Assembly: GCF_913058035.1 (NCBI RefSeq)
Contig: NZ_CAJXPA010000002.1
Location: 1-64,000 of the forward strand
DNA length: 64,000 nt
From: an uncultured Paraglaciecola sp.
Lineage (GTDB): Bacteria > Pseudomonadota > Gammaproteobacteria > Enterobacterales > Alteromonadaceae
Direction: 5' to 3'
The translations under genes were made by a program, and so were the position numbers. Below the pieces are notes generated by a model. It had not been told where the DNA came from and made no database searches. It was given only the letters and a program-made list of their open reading frames with translations. Of the stretch, positions 1 through 10,657 are shown piece by piece. Within the stretch, counting starts at the first letter, position 1. Each line of letters opens with the position of its first letter.

Positions 1-510
1 CAATTATAAGGTTTATTTTGGCTGCCTTATTCTAAGATAAGTCAAAAAGTGTCTTTAAAATTATTATTTTTTGAGGTTTTTTAAGTTATTTGATACACAT
101 CTCAATACTTAGGTCGATTGAGGTATCTGTTGAAGAATCGACAATGGCTGATATTTATCCGACTTTTTTATACAGAACGTTTGCCAATCGCTTTATAGTA
201 ACTATCTATCTGTTATCCATGCTTTTAATATTTTTTGCTACATTAAGATTAATCAACAGGTACTTGGACATCTTATCAGTCATTAACTTTCTAACATCAA
301 CATTATCAGCACCATCATCAGCACCATCATTTCGAGAAAATGGTGAGCAGTATGCGACTCTCACTACTGCAACTGATACCTAATGCAAACCTCTGTGCCA
401 ATATTTTGTTTAGCAATCAAACAATCATACAAACATAAATCTTTGAATGATCCTCTTCTTTCATAAAACGTAAGTTTGTACATTGTTGGTAATGTTTTTA
501 AGGGAAGAGT

Positions 511-651
511 ATGGGTTCACCGTGGGTTGCGTATATAGTCGTGGGTTTAGCAATATCGATGATAGCCGTCCTTAGTATTGGCATCATTTCTTTAACAAAC
601 AAAAAAATCGTTGTGAATTTGCCCAGCCAGGGGACAAAAGAAGATGAATAG
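511..651 (+). CDS. small putative single-pass membrane protein (46 aa), overlaps coq7 start
   Basis: ATG...TAG ORF MGSPWVAYIVVGLAISMIAVLSIGIISLTNKKIVVNLPSQGTKEDE; stop overlaps coq7 start (ATGAATAG); not in the ORF track because of size. Confidence 0.45.
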   Translation: MGSPWVAYIVVGLAISMIAVLSIGIISLTNKKIVVNLPSQGTKEDE

Positions 652-1204
652 CGTGAGCGCTTTAGACAAAACACGATACGCGCATTCAATTTGTGCTGAA
701 CTTCGCGCAAGCCATGCAGGAGAAACCGGAGCAGTGTGGATATATCGCGGCATATTGCTTGTCAATCGTTTTAAACGAGACGCCGAAATCGATACGTTTG
801 CGAAGCATCATTTAGCAACTGAAAAAGACCATCTGATTCAATTCGAAAATCTTATTCATCGTTTCAGAGGAAGTGCTCTGTTAATTTTGTGGATGTTTGC
901 TGGATTTATGATGGGTGTAATGTCGATGTTGCTTGGAAAAAATTGGGTTTATTACACCATTTACAAAGTCGAGTCATTCGTTGATGTTCATTACAGACAA
1001 CAAATAGATGCTTTGTCAAAACTTGAGTTTCTCGAAAAAGACGAAATCATATCAATGATGAAAATGTGTAATTTGGATGAGCAGTCCCACAGAGATGAAG
1101 CACTTAATGGGATGACAAATAAACCTGGTTTAGCCATGCGCATTTGGGGTAATTTGGTGGGCACAGGCTCACAATACGCTGTTGCTGTCGCTAAATTACT
1201 TTAA
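644..1204 (+). CDS. coq7: Coq7-family demethoxyubiquinone hydroxylase
   Basis: Diiron Coq7 motifs RASHAGETGAVWIYRG, ATEKDHL, DEQSHRDEAL. Confidence 0.85.
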   Translation: MNSVSALDKTRYAHSICAELRASHAGETGAVWIYRGILLVNRFKRDAEIDTFAKHHLATEKDHLIQFENLIHRFRGSALLILWMFAGFMMGVMSMLLGKNWVYYTIYKVESFVDVHYRQQIDALSKLEFLEKDEIISMMKMCNLDEQSHRDEALNGMTNKPGLAMRIWGNLVGTGSQYAVAVAKLL

Positions 1205-1214
1205 AATTGCATCT

Positions 1215-1406
1215 ATGGGAAAGTCACAAAGAAAGCGTCAACCAAAACAGTGCGATTATTGTGAAAAACTTGAAGCTGTACTCTACAGGGTCCGACTGCA
1301 ACAATCAGAGCCCTGGCTACTTGTCTGCTCTGACTGTCAAACTAAAGTAAAAACCCAAACGCTGTATCAATACGGAGGGACGTGGAAGCAGATAAAACGT
1401 CATTAA
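1215..1406 (+). CDS. small hypothetical protein with two CxxC motifs (putative zinc ribbon)
   Basis: MGKSQRKRQPKQCDYCEKLEAV...LLVCSDCQTK; ATG inside ORF 1182..1406. Confidence 0.5.
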   Translation: MGKSQRKRQPKQCDYCEKLEAVLYRVRLQQSEPWLLVCSDCQTKVKTQTLYQYGGTWKQIKRH

Positions 1407-1672
1407 ACCTCAGGGTTACCATTAAGCCCATGATTTTCTTTAATGAGTAAACACATCCAAGACTAAAATTTTAGTTCACTCATAGTTTTTTAATAAAAAT
1501 AAATTTTGTTGCCATTATTAGCACTCACGTTTCTATTTATTCAATGTAAAACTTGCTCAAACGCCAAGTTATCGGCTATTTTCACTGCAAACGAAGTCGA
1601 ATCGTTCCTCTCAATAATGCACGTAATATGTTATAAAAATCAAAATTAAGTGTATTTTTGAAAGGAGAAACA

Positions 1673-2161
1673 ATGCCCCACTTGCAGCTTTTTACAGACG
1701 CTAGTGTCAATACTCGATTAAAAGTGGGATACGGTGCTTATCTTGTTGTGAATGAAGAGTGCAAGCTTATAGAAACACTTAAAGATAAGGTGAAAACCAA
1801 ACGTTTTGAACAAACGAGTTCGACTAAGTTGGAATTGCAAACCTTATTATGGGCATTGGACGAAATGATTGTTTTGGATGAGCAAAGTGATATCACGATA
1901 ACCATTTATAGTGACTCCCAAAACATTATTGGTTTGCCAGGCAGGCGTAGTGGTCTAGAACGCAATGATTATTGTTCTGTTAAAAATAAGAAACTAAATA
2001 ACCATGAATTGTATCAAGAGTTTTACCGATTAATTTCTAGTATAAAGTGTGAATTAGTGAAGGTAGCTGGCCATCAGAAATCTGGCAATAAAGATGATAT
2101 TAATAGACTGTTCAGTTTGGTTGATAAAGCATCTAGGCGAGCGTTGCGAGAGGAGTTTTAA
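1673..2161 (+). CDS. RNase H-fold protein (ribonuclease HI family)
   Basis: MPHLQLFTDASVN...TKLELQ...IYSDSQ...KVAGHQKSGNKDDINRLFSLVDKASRRA matches the RNase H D-E-D-D arrangement; internal ATG preferred over the 1658 start, preceded by AAAGGAGAAAC. Confidence 0.7.
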   Translation: MPHLQLFTDASVNTRLKVGYGAYLVVNEECKLIETLKDKVKTKRFEQTSSTKLELQTLLWALDEMIVLDEQSDITITIYSDSQNIIGLPGRRSGLERNDYCSVKNKKLNNHELYQEFYRLISSIKCELVKVAGHQKSGNKDDINRLFSLVDKASRRALREEF

Positions 2162-2292
2162 CATGTCTTTTTTATTATTTCGTTGCTATGAAACCCAACG
2201 TATCTTTTTAAAATGTTATATTACCCGAAGTAATATCCTAAAAATTTTGTAAATTCATAGCAAAGCCGGAATAAAGCCAAGGTATTATTTGC

Positions 2293-2375
2293 CAATCAAA
2301 CAATCAAACAATCAAACAATCAAACAATCAAACAATCAATCAAACAATCAATCAAACAATCAAACAAACAAACAA
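2293..2375. repeat. tandem CAATCAAA/CAAT/CAAA microsatellite-like array
   Basis: Five perfect CAATCAAA octamers followed by CAATCAATCAAA variants and CAAACAAACAA. Confidence 0.95.
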
Positions 2376-2423
2376 TTTAAACTGTCTGACCATGCCATCA
2401 GACACCATCCAAGTTATGCAATT

Positions 2424-2882
2424 TTACTGAATAATAACGTGCTGCTCTCTCCTGAAAGTTGCAAATAAAGCTCCCCCCATCGCTCCTGCTATACTCTGGC
2501 ATACAAAGCCAAAAGTGCTGCGAGCTCCAGCTAATAAGGTGATTTCTAGAATAGGGTGCATAGCTAGGAGTGCCACCGTCACTGAGAATCCTCCCGCCAA
2601 ACAATACAAAATGTAAGGAGATAACTTGAACCGTTTGATTAGTAGGCCTGCCAAAATAAAAGAGATAAAATAGCTAACCGCTATTACTATCCCATAAGTA
2701 GGATACAGGCCTAATAAGTCATCTATACTCATGCTCAGGCGATCTTTGAACAAAATCTCCACTCCTACCTTGCTTAATTCAGCCATCACAAATTGGCTAT
2801 GGAACAAGCTTGCTGCAACAAATGCAAAAATCACTGCAACCAGAAAATGCGTGCAAAGCCTAAGGTAAAAATTTAATTTCAT
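2424..2882 (-). CDS. hypothetical multi-pass membrane protein
   Basis: 152 aa ORF with several hydrophobic segments; no family recognised. Confidence 0.55.
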   Translation of the reverse strand: MKLNFYLRLCTHFLVAVIFAFVAASLFHSQFVMAELSKVGVEILFKDRLSMSIDDLLGLYPTYGIVIAVSYFISFILAGLLIKRFKLSPYILYCLAGGFSVTVALLAMHPILEITLLAGARSTFGFVCQSIAGAMGGALFATFRREQHVIIQ

Positions 2883-3010
2883 AATGAATTACTTATTTTA
2901 ATCTTGATGCGAGATATAGAATACGGCGATAATGAGGGAACTGAATGTTAATATCAATAGAACTAACATCCGTTATCCTTATCTTAATTTAATTTGGAGA
3001 CGATACACCT

Positions 3011-4141
3011 ATGCAATATCGGGTTTTTATTTTTGGGCTAATTATATTTTTAAGCACCCATTTCTATAGCTTTGCGGCGCAACCGCCACCATTTCCCAGT
3101 TATAAAATACAGGAAGTCGCTAGCGGTTTAAATTATCCTTGGTCGTTAGCCTTCTTACCTGACGGAGGTTTATTGGTAACTGAGCGAACTGGGCAGCTAA
3201 TAAAAATAACGGACAGCGATGTTTCCAAACTTATTACTGGTTTGCCAACTGACATTTATGTTGAAGGGCAGGGTGGATTGTTAGAAGTCGTTCTACATCC
3301 CGATTTTTCAATAAATAGATGGCTGTATTTTTCCTATGCCGTGGGTGATGATGACAAAAATGCTTTACAAGTTGTGCGAGCAAAACTAATAGATAATAAG
3401 CTTACGGAAAAAAAGGTTGTGTTCACTGTGACACCTTTTAAGTCGACGCCTGTCCACTTTGCTGGACGAATGGCTTTTTTACCTGACAAAACCTTGCTTA
3501 TTACCAGTGGCGATGGTTTTGATTACCGTGAAGATGCTCAGCGATTAAATAGTTTGCTTGGCAAAACAATTCGAATTAATGACGATGGCAGCGCGCCAAC
3601 CAATAATCCTTTTGTGACTGAAAATCCTGATTCGCCAAATAATTATGTTTTTAGCTATGGGCATCGAAACCACCAAGGAATACTTTACGATGCTCAACGT
3701 AATGTGATTTTTTCAAACGAACACGGACCAGATGGTGGCGATGAACTGAACATTATTCAAGCAGGGGTCAATTATGGATGGCCCGTTATCACTAGAGGAC
3801 TAGATTATATCGGCTCTCGCATTAGCCCTTTTACCGAATATGCTAATATGCAGCAGCCCAGACTAGATTGGACGCCTTCTATTGCTCCTTCGGGTATGGC
3901 AGTTCACCAAGGTAATCTGTTTAGTGAGTTAAATGGTGATCTGTTGGTTAGCGTTTTAAAGTTTAAAGAAGTGAGATGGCTACAAATGAACGGGGTTAAA
4001 GTAGTCGGTCAAACATCATTATTTAAAGAACTCGAGCAAAGAATTCGTGATGTGCGTGTGCATCCTGATGGTTCAATTTATATATTAACTGACAGTGAAA
4101 ACGGTAAGGTTCTTCGCATTATCCCAAGTGAAAATGAATAA
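3011..4141 (+). CDS. PQQ-dependent sugar dehydrogenase (glucose/sorbosone dehydrogenase family, YliI/Asd-like)
   Basis: Signal peptide, GLNYPWSLAFLPDGGLLVTERTGQL, SYGHRNHQGI, NEHGPDGGDELN, GVNYGWP motifs. Confidence 0.9.
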   Translation: MQYRVFIFGLIIFLSTHFYSFAAQPPPFPSYKIQEVASGLNYPWSLAFLPDGGLLVTERTGQLIKITDSDVSKLITGLPTDIYVEGQGGLLEVVLHPDFSINRWLYFSYAVGDDDKNALQVVRAKLIDNKLTEKKVVFTVTPFKSTPVHFAGRMAFLPDKTLLITSGDGFDYREDAQRLNSLLGKTIRINDDGSAPTNNPFVTENPDSPNNYVFSYGHRNHQGILYDAQRNVIFSNEHGPDGGDELNIIQAGVNYGWPVITRGLDYIGSRISPFTEYANMQQPRLDWTPSIAPSGMAVHQGNLFSELNGDLLVSVLKFKEVRWLQMNGVKVVGQTSLFKELEQRIRDVRVHPDGSIYILTDSENGKVLRIIPSENE

Positions 4142-4609
4142 AAAAAATTGGGTGTTGATACATGAAAAATAGAATTTCCTTCAGGAAATGACTCTACTTA
4201 TCAATTAAATAAATACCGAGTATAAATAAACAGAAGGTTTGGTCAATTTCACTTTTGGGTAATAACCTTTATAATGTTTGTTATGTATTCTGTGATCCAG
4301 TATTTTTGTTGTTTTTGGAGTCAACTTGAGGCCATAAGTTGTGACAGGATCCTCTCATTAACACGTTGCAAAACGTGCCGCTAAAAGTATACCGTCTGAG
4401 TTGTTCGCTGTGTAAGTCGCCAGCTTAGCTGAGCTAAATTAAAACATCACCCGTTGGAAAATAAACTGCTTACTTAAAGAATGCTTGTATGTATAGCGCT
4501 TATTTTACCAAAAGATGCTTAATGAATAAAAAATTAGGTAAACTATCGATAAAGTTTCACCCTGCTAATCATCATATTATTAGCATGTAATTGCCCTTGG
4601 GAGTTGAAT

Positions 4610-7423
4610 ATGAGTTTGTATCTAGAATACGTTAAAGAAATTGAAAGCCGTAAGAAAGATCTAGGATTGGCGCCTAAGCCGATTGATGGTGCTGAGTTAT
4701 TAGCGGAAATTATCGAGCAAATTAAAGACTCGGACCATGAGCATAGAGAAGATTCGCTTCATTTTTTCATCTATAACACTTTGCCTGGAACAACGAGCGC
4801 AGCAGGTGTAAAAACTAAATTTTTAAAAGAAATCATTCTAGGTGAAGTCGTTGTTGAAGAAATCACAGTAACGTTTGCTTTTGAGTTGTTATCTCACATG
4901 AAAGGTGGACCTTCAGTCGCGGTACTTCTGGATTTAGCGTTATCTGACGACGAGGTATTGGCAAAACACGCAGCAGAAGTATTAAAGGATCAAGTATATT
5001 TATACGAAGCAGATATGAGCCGTCTTGAAAATGCCTTTAAAGCCGGTAATACCTTCGCTAAAGATATTTTAGAAAGTTATGCTAGAGCTGACTTTTTCAC
5101 ATCACTTCCTGAAATAGATGAAGAAATTGATGTGGTTACGTACATCGCCGGTGAAGGTGATATTTCTACGGATTTATTATCGCCTGGTAATCAAGCCCAC
5201 TCTCGTTCAGACAGGGAGTTGCATGGTAAGTGTCTTATTTCCCCTGCTGCTCAAGATGAAATCCAAGCACTCCAAAAACTACATCCTGGTAAAAAAGTGA
5301 TGTTAATTGCTGAAAAAGGGACGATGGGTGTAGGTTCCTCTAGAATGTCTGGTATTAACAACGTTGCTTTGTGGGCCGGTAAACAAGCGAGTCCATATAT
5401 TCCCTTCGTGAATTTTGCCCCCGTTGTTGCAGGTACAAACGGTATTTCACCTATCTTTTTAACCACCGTTGGTGTGACTGGCGGTATTGGTTTGGATCTT
5501 AAAAACTGGGTTAAAAAACTTGATGCTGACGGCAAGCCGATACTTAATGAATCAGGGGATCCTGTTCTTGAGCAAACTTACTCGGTAGAAACCGGTACTG
5601 TGCTTACCATCAATACTAAAGAGAAAAAGTTATACAACGGTGATAAAGAACTGGTTGATATAGCTTCAGCATTCACACCCCAATCAGTTGAGTTTATGAA
5701 AGCAGGTGGATCTTACGCCATTGTATTTGGTAAAAAGTTACAAACCTTCGCGGCTCAAACTCTTGGCGTAACGTTGCAGTCAGTATATGCACCTTCTAAA
5801 GAAGTTTCTCATGCAGGCCAAGGTTTAACTGCCGTTGAAAAAATATTTAACAAAAATGCAGTAGGCGTTACTTCAAAAACAGCTCTTCATGCTGGCTCTG
5901 ACGTTCGAGTCACTGTGAATATTGTAGGTTCTCAAGATACAACCGGCTTAATGACATCTCAAGAATTAGAGTCTATGGCCGCAACGGTGATCTCTCCTAT
6001 TGTTGTTGGTGCTTATCAATCGGGTTGCCATACTGCTTCGGTATGGGATTCCAAAGCGCAAGCTAATATTCCTAAGCTGATGAGTTTTATGAATAAGTTT
6101 GGTCTCATTACAGCTCGCGATCCTAAAGGCGTTTATCAACCTATGACAGATGTTATTCATAAAGTACTGAATGACATTACTGTTGATGAATGGGCGCTCA
6201 TTATTGGTGGTGACTCTCACACTAGAATGTCAAAGGGTGTTGCGTTTGGTGCTGATTCTGGAACGGTTGCATTGGCTCTGGCCACTGGCGAAGCGAACAT
6301 GCCTATTCCAGAGTCTGTAAAAGTGACGTTCAAAGGTAATATGAAAAGCTACATGGATTTTCGTGATGTAGTGCACGCTACACAATCTCAAATGTTGAAA
6401 AAATTTGGTGATAATGTTTTTCAAGGAAGAATAATCGAAGTCCACATTGGTACTTTATTAGCAGACCAAGCCTTCACCTTTACCGATTGGACAGCTGAAA
6501 TGAAGGCGAAAGCCTCCATCTGCATTTCTCAAGATGACACCTTAATTGCATCACTAGAAATAGCTAAGAGCCGCATTAAAATCATGATCGATAAAGGCAT
6601 GGACAATGAACTTCAAGTGCTTCAGAGACTGATTAATGTAGCAGACAAACGAATTGCTGATATTAAATCAGGGGAAATACCAGCCCTAAGACCAGATGAT
6701 AATGCAGAATATTTTGCGGAATTAGTCGTAGACCTCGACCAAATTATCGAACCTATGATTGCTGATCCCGACGTTGACAATCCTGATGTTTCAAAACGTT
6801 ACACTCACGATGCCATCAGACCTGTTTCGCATTATAAGGGGAGCAAAAAAGTTGATTTAGCGTTTGTTGGCTCATGTATGGTCCACAAAGGTGATATGCA
6901 AATTATTTCTCAAATGTTGAGAAATATAGAAAAGCAAAATGGCAGAGTTGAGTTTAAAGCACCGCTAGTGATTGCACCGCCAACGTATAATATTGTTGAT
7001 GAGCTTAAAGCTGAGGGTGATTGGGACGTGCTTAAAAAATATGCAGGTTTCGAATTTGATGACGCTATACCTAAAAACTCAGCGCGTACAAAATACGAAA
7101 ACATCATGTATCTAGAACGTCCTGGTTGCAATCTATGTATGGGAAACCAGGAGAAAGCTGAAAAAGGCGATACCGTACTAGCTACTTCAACGCGTTTATT
7201 TCAAGGTCGTGTTGTTGAAGATTCTACAGAAAAGAAAGGTGAGTCATTACTGGCTTCAACACCAGTGGTTGTTTTGTCTAGTATCTTAGGTCGTACACCT
7301 ACTTTAGAGGAATATATAAAAGCGGTTGAAGGCATCAATTTAACTGATTTTGCTCCTCCACTTGAGCAACTTACTACACCGCCTGCTAAGGCTGTGCCAG
7401 TTAAAATTGCTGATCCAATCTAG
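4610..7423 (+). CDS. acnB: bifunctional aconitate hydratase 2/2-methylisocitrate dehydratase, long type
   Basis: GVGSSRMSG, GSQDTTGLMT, GGDSHTRMSKG, GSCMVHKGD, ERPGCNLCMGNQEKAE motifs; ATG at 4610 preferred over TTG at 4604. Confidence 0.92.
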   Translation: MSLYLEYVKEIESRKKDLGLAPKPIDGAELLAEIIEQIKDSDHEHREDSLHFFIYNTLPGTTSAAGVKTKFLKEIILGEVVVEEITVTFAFELLSHMKGGPSVAVLLDLALSDDEVLAKHAAEVLKDQVYLYEADMSRLENAFKAGNTFAKDILESYARADFFTSLPEIDEEIDVVTYIAGEGDISTDLLSPGNQAHSRSDRELHGKCLISPAAQDEIQALQKLHPGKKVMLIAEKGTMGVGSSRMSGINNVALWAGKQASPYIPFVNFAPVVAGTNGISPIFLTTVGVTGGIGLDLKNWVKKLDADGKPILNESGDPVLEQTYSVETGTVLTINTKEKKLYNGDKELVDIASAFTPQSVEFMKAGGSYAIVFGKKLQTFAAQTLGVTLQSVYAPSKEVSHAGQGLTAVEKIFNKNAVGVTSKTALHAGSDVRVTVNIVGSQDTTGLMTSQELESMAATVISPIVVGAYQSGCHTASVWDSKAQANIPKLMSFMNKFGLITARDPKGVYQPMTDVIHKVLNDITVDEWALIIGGDSHTRMSKGVAFGADSGTVALALATGEANMPIPESVKVTFKGNMKSYMDFRDVVHATQSQMLKKFGDNVFQGRIIEVHIGTLLADQAFTFTDWTAEMKAKASICISQDDTLIASLEIAKSRIKIMIDKGMDNELQVLQRLINVADKRIADIKSGEIPALRPDDNAEYFAELVVDLDQIIEPMIADPDVDNPDVSKRYTHDAIRPVSHYKGSKKVDLAFVGSCMVHKGDMQIISQMLRNIEKQNGRVEFKAPLVIAPPTYNIVDELKAEGDWDVLKKYAGFEFDDAIPKNSARTKYENIMYLERPGCNLCMGNQEKAEKGDTVLATSTRLFQGRVVEDSTEKKGESLLASTPVVVLSSILGRTPTLEEYIKAVEGINLTDFAPPLEQLTTPPAKAVPVKIADPI

Positions 7424-7442
7424 GTTTGTCTATTTAACACAC

Positions 7443-7478
7443 TTAATTAAAACAAGCCTTAAGGCTTGTTTTAATTAA
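7443..7478 (+). terminator. acnB terminator-like perfect 36-bp palindrome
   Basis: TTAATTAAAACAAGCCTTAAGGCTTGTTTTAATTAA, exact self-reverse-complement, 20 bp after the acnB stop. Confidence 0.65.
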
Positions 7479-7944
7479 AACAGCCCACCTTAATTTTTTC
7501 ATCCTTTTTATTAAGGCTCGTTACGCCGTTTAGTGAGCTAAAATATTAATAAAGACTTACAAGTGTTCAGTATTTACATTTTATTCAAATAGAACATATC
7601 TTTAGTTTGCCTTCGTCCTTCTTGTAGGTGTGACGGTTTTTTATGTGTTTTATTCTTAAGCGGATTAACAGCTTTGTTCAGAATGAATAATGAAATGTTC
7701 AATTAATATTATATTGCTTGCTTATTTAATGGACGAAATGAAAGTAATTTAATATAAGTAGCGAGCAGTGCGATAGTTAACGATGCCGATACCTAGGTAA
7801 AATTTAATGCTCAAGGATACAGGTTTTCAGCTTAGATATGTCTAAGAAGGTTTTCAGGCGTGTCAAATTAGCGATAAAGAAATAGGCTGTTCATACAAAA
7901 AACGGTATTCTTGACGAATTATTCTTATTACATAATCAAAAGAC

Positions 7945-8397
7945 ATGTTTAAAATTCGTTCTCTCTCAGTAGTATTTATACTTGCCATCGTTTCTAATCT
8001 AGTTTTTGCTGAACAAGCAGACACCATATTTCCCCAAATTCAAGTAAAGGTTAAACAACAGGTATACACCTTGGAGTATGCCGACACGTTTGAGTTACGT
8101 GCTCAAGGTTTGATGAATAGAGAAGAAATGTGTAACAGCTGTGGCATGTTATTCCACTTTAAGAAAATACAACGCGCCGGGATGTGGATGAAAAACACTA
8201 TTATTCCCCTTGATGTCGCTTTTATTCGTGCAGATGGAAAAATTACTGATATCAAAGCTATGCAGCCTCATGACTTAACGACCACAAGTTCATCAGAGCA
8301 GGTACTTTTTGCTTGGGAAATGAATCAAGGTTGGTTTGCCCGAACTAGTATTAAAGTAGGGGATACTGTGATTATTCCGTTCAATAACAAGCCATAG
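7945..8397 (+). CDS. DUF192 family secreted protein
   Basis: LRAQGLMNREEMCNSCGMLFHF...AGMWMKNTIIPLDVAFI typical DUF192. Confidence 0.85.
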   Translation: MFKIRSLSVVFILAIVSNLVFAEQADTIFPQIQVKVKQQVYTLEYADTFELRAQGLMNREEMCNSCGMLFHFKKIQRAGMWMKNTIIPLDVAFIRADGKITDIKAMQPHDLTTTSSSEQVLFAWEMNQGWFARTSIKVGDTVIIPFNNKP

Positions 8398-8588
8398 TTA
8401 ACCTGTTTCGCAATCTCTAGACTGAACAGTGGTTCAAATTTGACTGCGCTTTTTCCTAAATTTTCCAAAGCAAGACGAATATACTATTCCAAAAAAACTG
8501 ACCCATGCGTGTACTTTTACTTTTAAAGTATAAACAAAAACTGCTATTTTTGTGAGTATTAGAATTTAGATCAATAATTAAAAAAATA

Positions 8589-9950
8589 GTGAGTAACATT
8601 GTATTGAATAATCTTAATGTAGCTAAATTTGGTGGTACCAGTGTGGCAAATTTTGCCACCATGCAAAACTGCGCCAAAATCATTAAAAATAACCCAAATA
8701 CAAAAGTGGTGGTTGTCAGCGCATCAGCTGGTGTAACCAATCTGTTAGTCGATATTGCTCACACTGCCATGTCAAAACAACAGATCAAAGAAAAGTTATC
8801 TGAAATTGACAGTATTCAAAAAGCTATTTTACGGGCATTAGAAAACGTCGATGAAGTAGAGCCAAAATTACAACAATTACAAAGCTCATTATCAGATTTA
8901 GCGTTACACGAAGAAATGCTGCATCGAGCTGATTTAAAAGACGCTTTGTTATCTCATGGTGAAAGAATGTCTTCATTGCTGTTCAGTGCAGTATTAAAGC
9001 AATTTGACGTAAAAGCTGAAAACTTTGATGTGCGTAATGTGCTTAAGACTGATAGTACCTTTGGTCAAGCTGTACCTAATTTAGAACAGATAAGCATAGC
9101 GGCCAAACAACTCATGTTACCTTCATTAGAAGACACAGTGCTCGTTACCCAAGGTTTCGTTGGCTCAGACTCGCAAGGTAATACCACTACTCTTGGACGA
9201 GGTGGATCAGACTTTACTGCTGCCTTATTGGCTGAGGGATTAGGTGCTCAGACTTGCGAAATATGGACAGACGTAATTGGTGTATATACTACCGATCCAA
9301 GGATCAGTGATGCAGCGCGTCCCCTTCCAGAACTCAGCTTTGAAGAAGCTGCTGAAATGGCCACCTTTGGTGCCAAGGTATTACATCCTGCTACTATGGA
9401 GCCTGCACTTAGACAAAATATCAAAGTGTTTGTTGGCTCCAGTAAAGAGCCTGAAAAGGGTGGTACTTGGATTATCAGAGACTGTGAAACTGAACCTTCT
9501 TATCGCGCTATTACTCGTCGTAAAGAACAAGTTATGGTCACAGTTAAGACCCCTAAGATGATGTATGCCCAAGGTTTCCTACAAAAAGTGTTTACTATTA
9601 TTGCCGAACATAAACTCAGTGTTGATCTCATCACAACATCAGAAATTTCCGTATCGTTTACTCTTGATAACCCCGCTAATTCTGTTCTGAAACGTCTCAA
9701 TCAAGAGACAATTGAAGAGTTGACCCAGTTTTGTGATGTGTTAATCGAAGAAAACTATGACCTAGTGACTGTTGTTGGTAATAATATGCACAGCGCTGCC
9801 GGGGTTTCCAGTAAGATTTTTGCTGCGGTGGCTGACTACAATTTACGGATGATTTGTTACGGAGCAAACCCGCATAATCTTTCTTTGTTAGTAAATGATA
9901 CTGACAGTAAGGATGTTGTTTGTGCGTTGCATAGTGCTTTGTTCGAATAA
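8589..9950 (+). CDS. lysC: aspartate kinase (lysine-sensitive, AK-III type)
   Basis: VAKFGGTSVANF, VTQGFVGSDSQGNTTTLGRGGSDFTAALLAEGL, C-terminal ACT domains; GTG start. Confidence 0.9.
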   Translation: MSNIVLNNLNVAKFGGTSVANFATMQNCAKIIKNNPNTKVVVVSASAGVTNLLVDIAHTAMSKQQIKEKLSEIDSIQKAILRALENVDEVEPKLQQLQSSLSDLALHEEMLHRADLKDALLSHGERMSSLLFSAVLKQFDVKAENFDVRNVLKTDSTFGQAVPNLEQISIAAKQLMLPSLEDTVLVTQGFVGSDSQGNTTTLGRGGSDFTAALLAEGLGAQTCEIWTDVIGVYTTDPRISDAARPLPELSFEEAAEMATFGAKVLHPATMEPALRQNIKVFVGSSKEPEKGGTWIIRDCETEPSYRAITRRKEQVMVTVKTPKMMYAQGFLQKVFTIIAEHKLSVDLITTSEISVSFTLDNPANSVLKRLNQETIEELTQFCDVLIEENYDLVTVVGNNMHSAAGVSSKIFAAVADYNLRMICYGANPHNLSLLVNDTDSKDVVCALHSALFE

Positions 9951-10657
9951 ATACAGCTTCGAGTGGCGAGCTACGAGTTTTAATTTTTATGACTTGAGGC
10001 ATGGAGAGTAATTCTTTGCATGCTGATATCCAACGCAGCGTCCGCTTGTTAGTTTTTGACACGAGTTTCTTCAAACCAGTTCTCATGAAATAAACCTGTG
10101 TGTTTCCCACTACGGATTATCTTTAATATCTTCAAAGATATGTTGTGTCAACTGTTGCGGTTGAGGGTTACAAGTCAATGATTAGGACCAATGAAACATG
10201 ACTAAGTCTTCGTCTCGTGGGATATCGACACACGGAGTATATTTTTAAGAACTCGAAGCTAGTGGTGATATTAATTCTACACTTTGTATTATTTTTCAAA
10301 TACATTTTTAGATGTTAGGTGTTAGATTATGACGAGTGTGTAAGTCAACTCAGATTTTATATTGCTGCTGACAATGAGCGTGGTTGCTTGCCGTCGATGT
10401 CGCTAAACCCATGTTCTTGGGCGAGCTGTGCGGCTATGTGAGTGAGCCCCGACTTTCCATAATATCGAGTCGCCACTAGACAATGTTTCAGGACTGCCCA
10501 AACAATTATGCATTTCTCATCTATAAATGTACGTAACACAAAGAGGAGTAAAAGATACGTGATATTTTGCTAATGGTCTTTGAAAATGCGCACCCAGTAC
10601 ATCTTTAGCATTACAGATAGGTTGTATGCTAAAGATGATTCCATGGGTATCGTGGAC

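Noticed and set aside
90-383. 97-aa ORF with hydrophobic segment and CAGCACCATCAT direct repeat
   Set aside because: No start context or recognisable homology; cannot be distinguished from a chance ORF at the window edge.
8401-8588. Possible lysine riboswitch upstream of lysC
   Set aside because: I could not find the conserved L-box core or a convincing stem set in this leader.
9697-10110. 137-aa minus-strand ORF antisense to the lysC end
   Set aside because: Overlaps the well-supported lysC C-terminus and has no family features; spurious antisense ORF.
10357-10539. 60-aa minus-strand ORF ending YYGKSGLTHIAAQLAQEHGFSDIDGKQPRSLSAAI
   Set aside because: The C-terminus looks faintly like a dehydrogenase tail, but there is no intact gene and I could not assign a family; left as a possible relic only.
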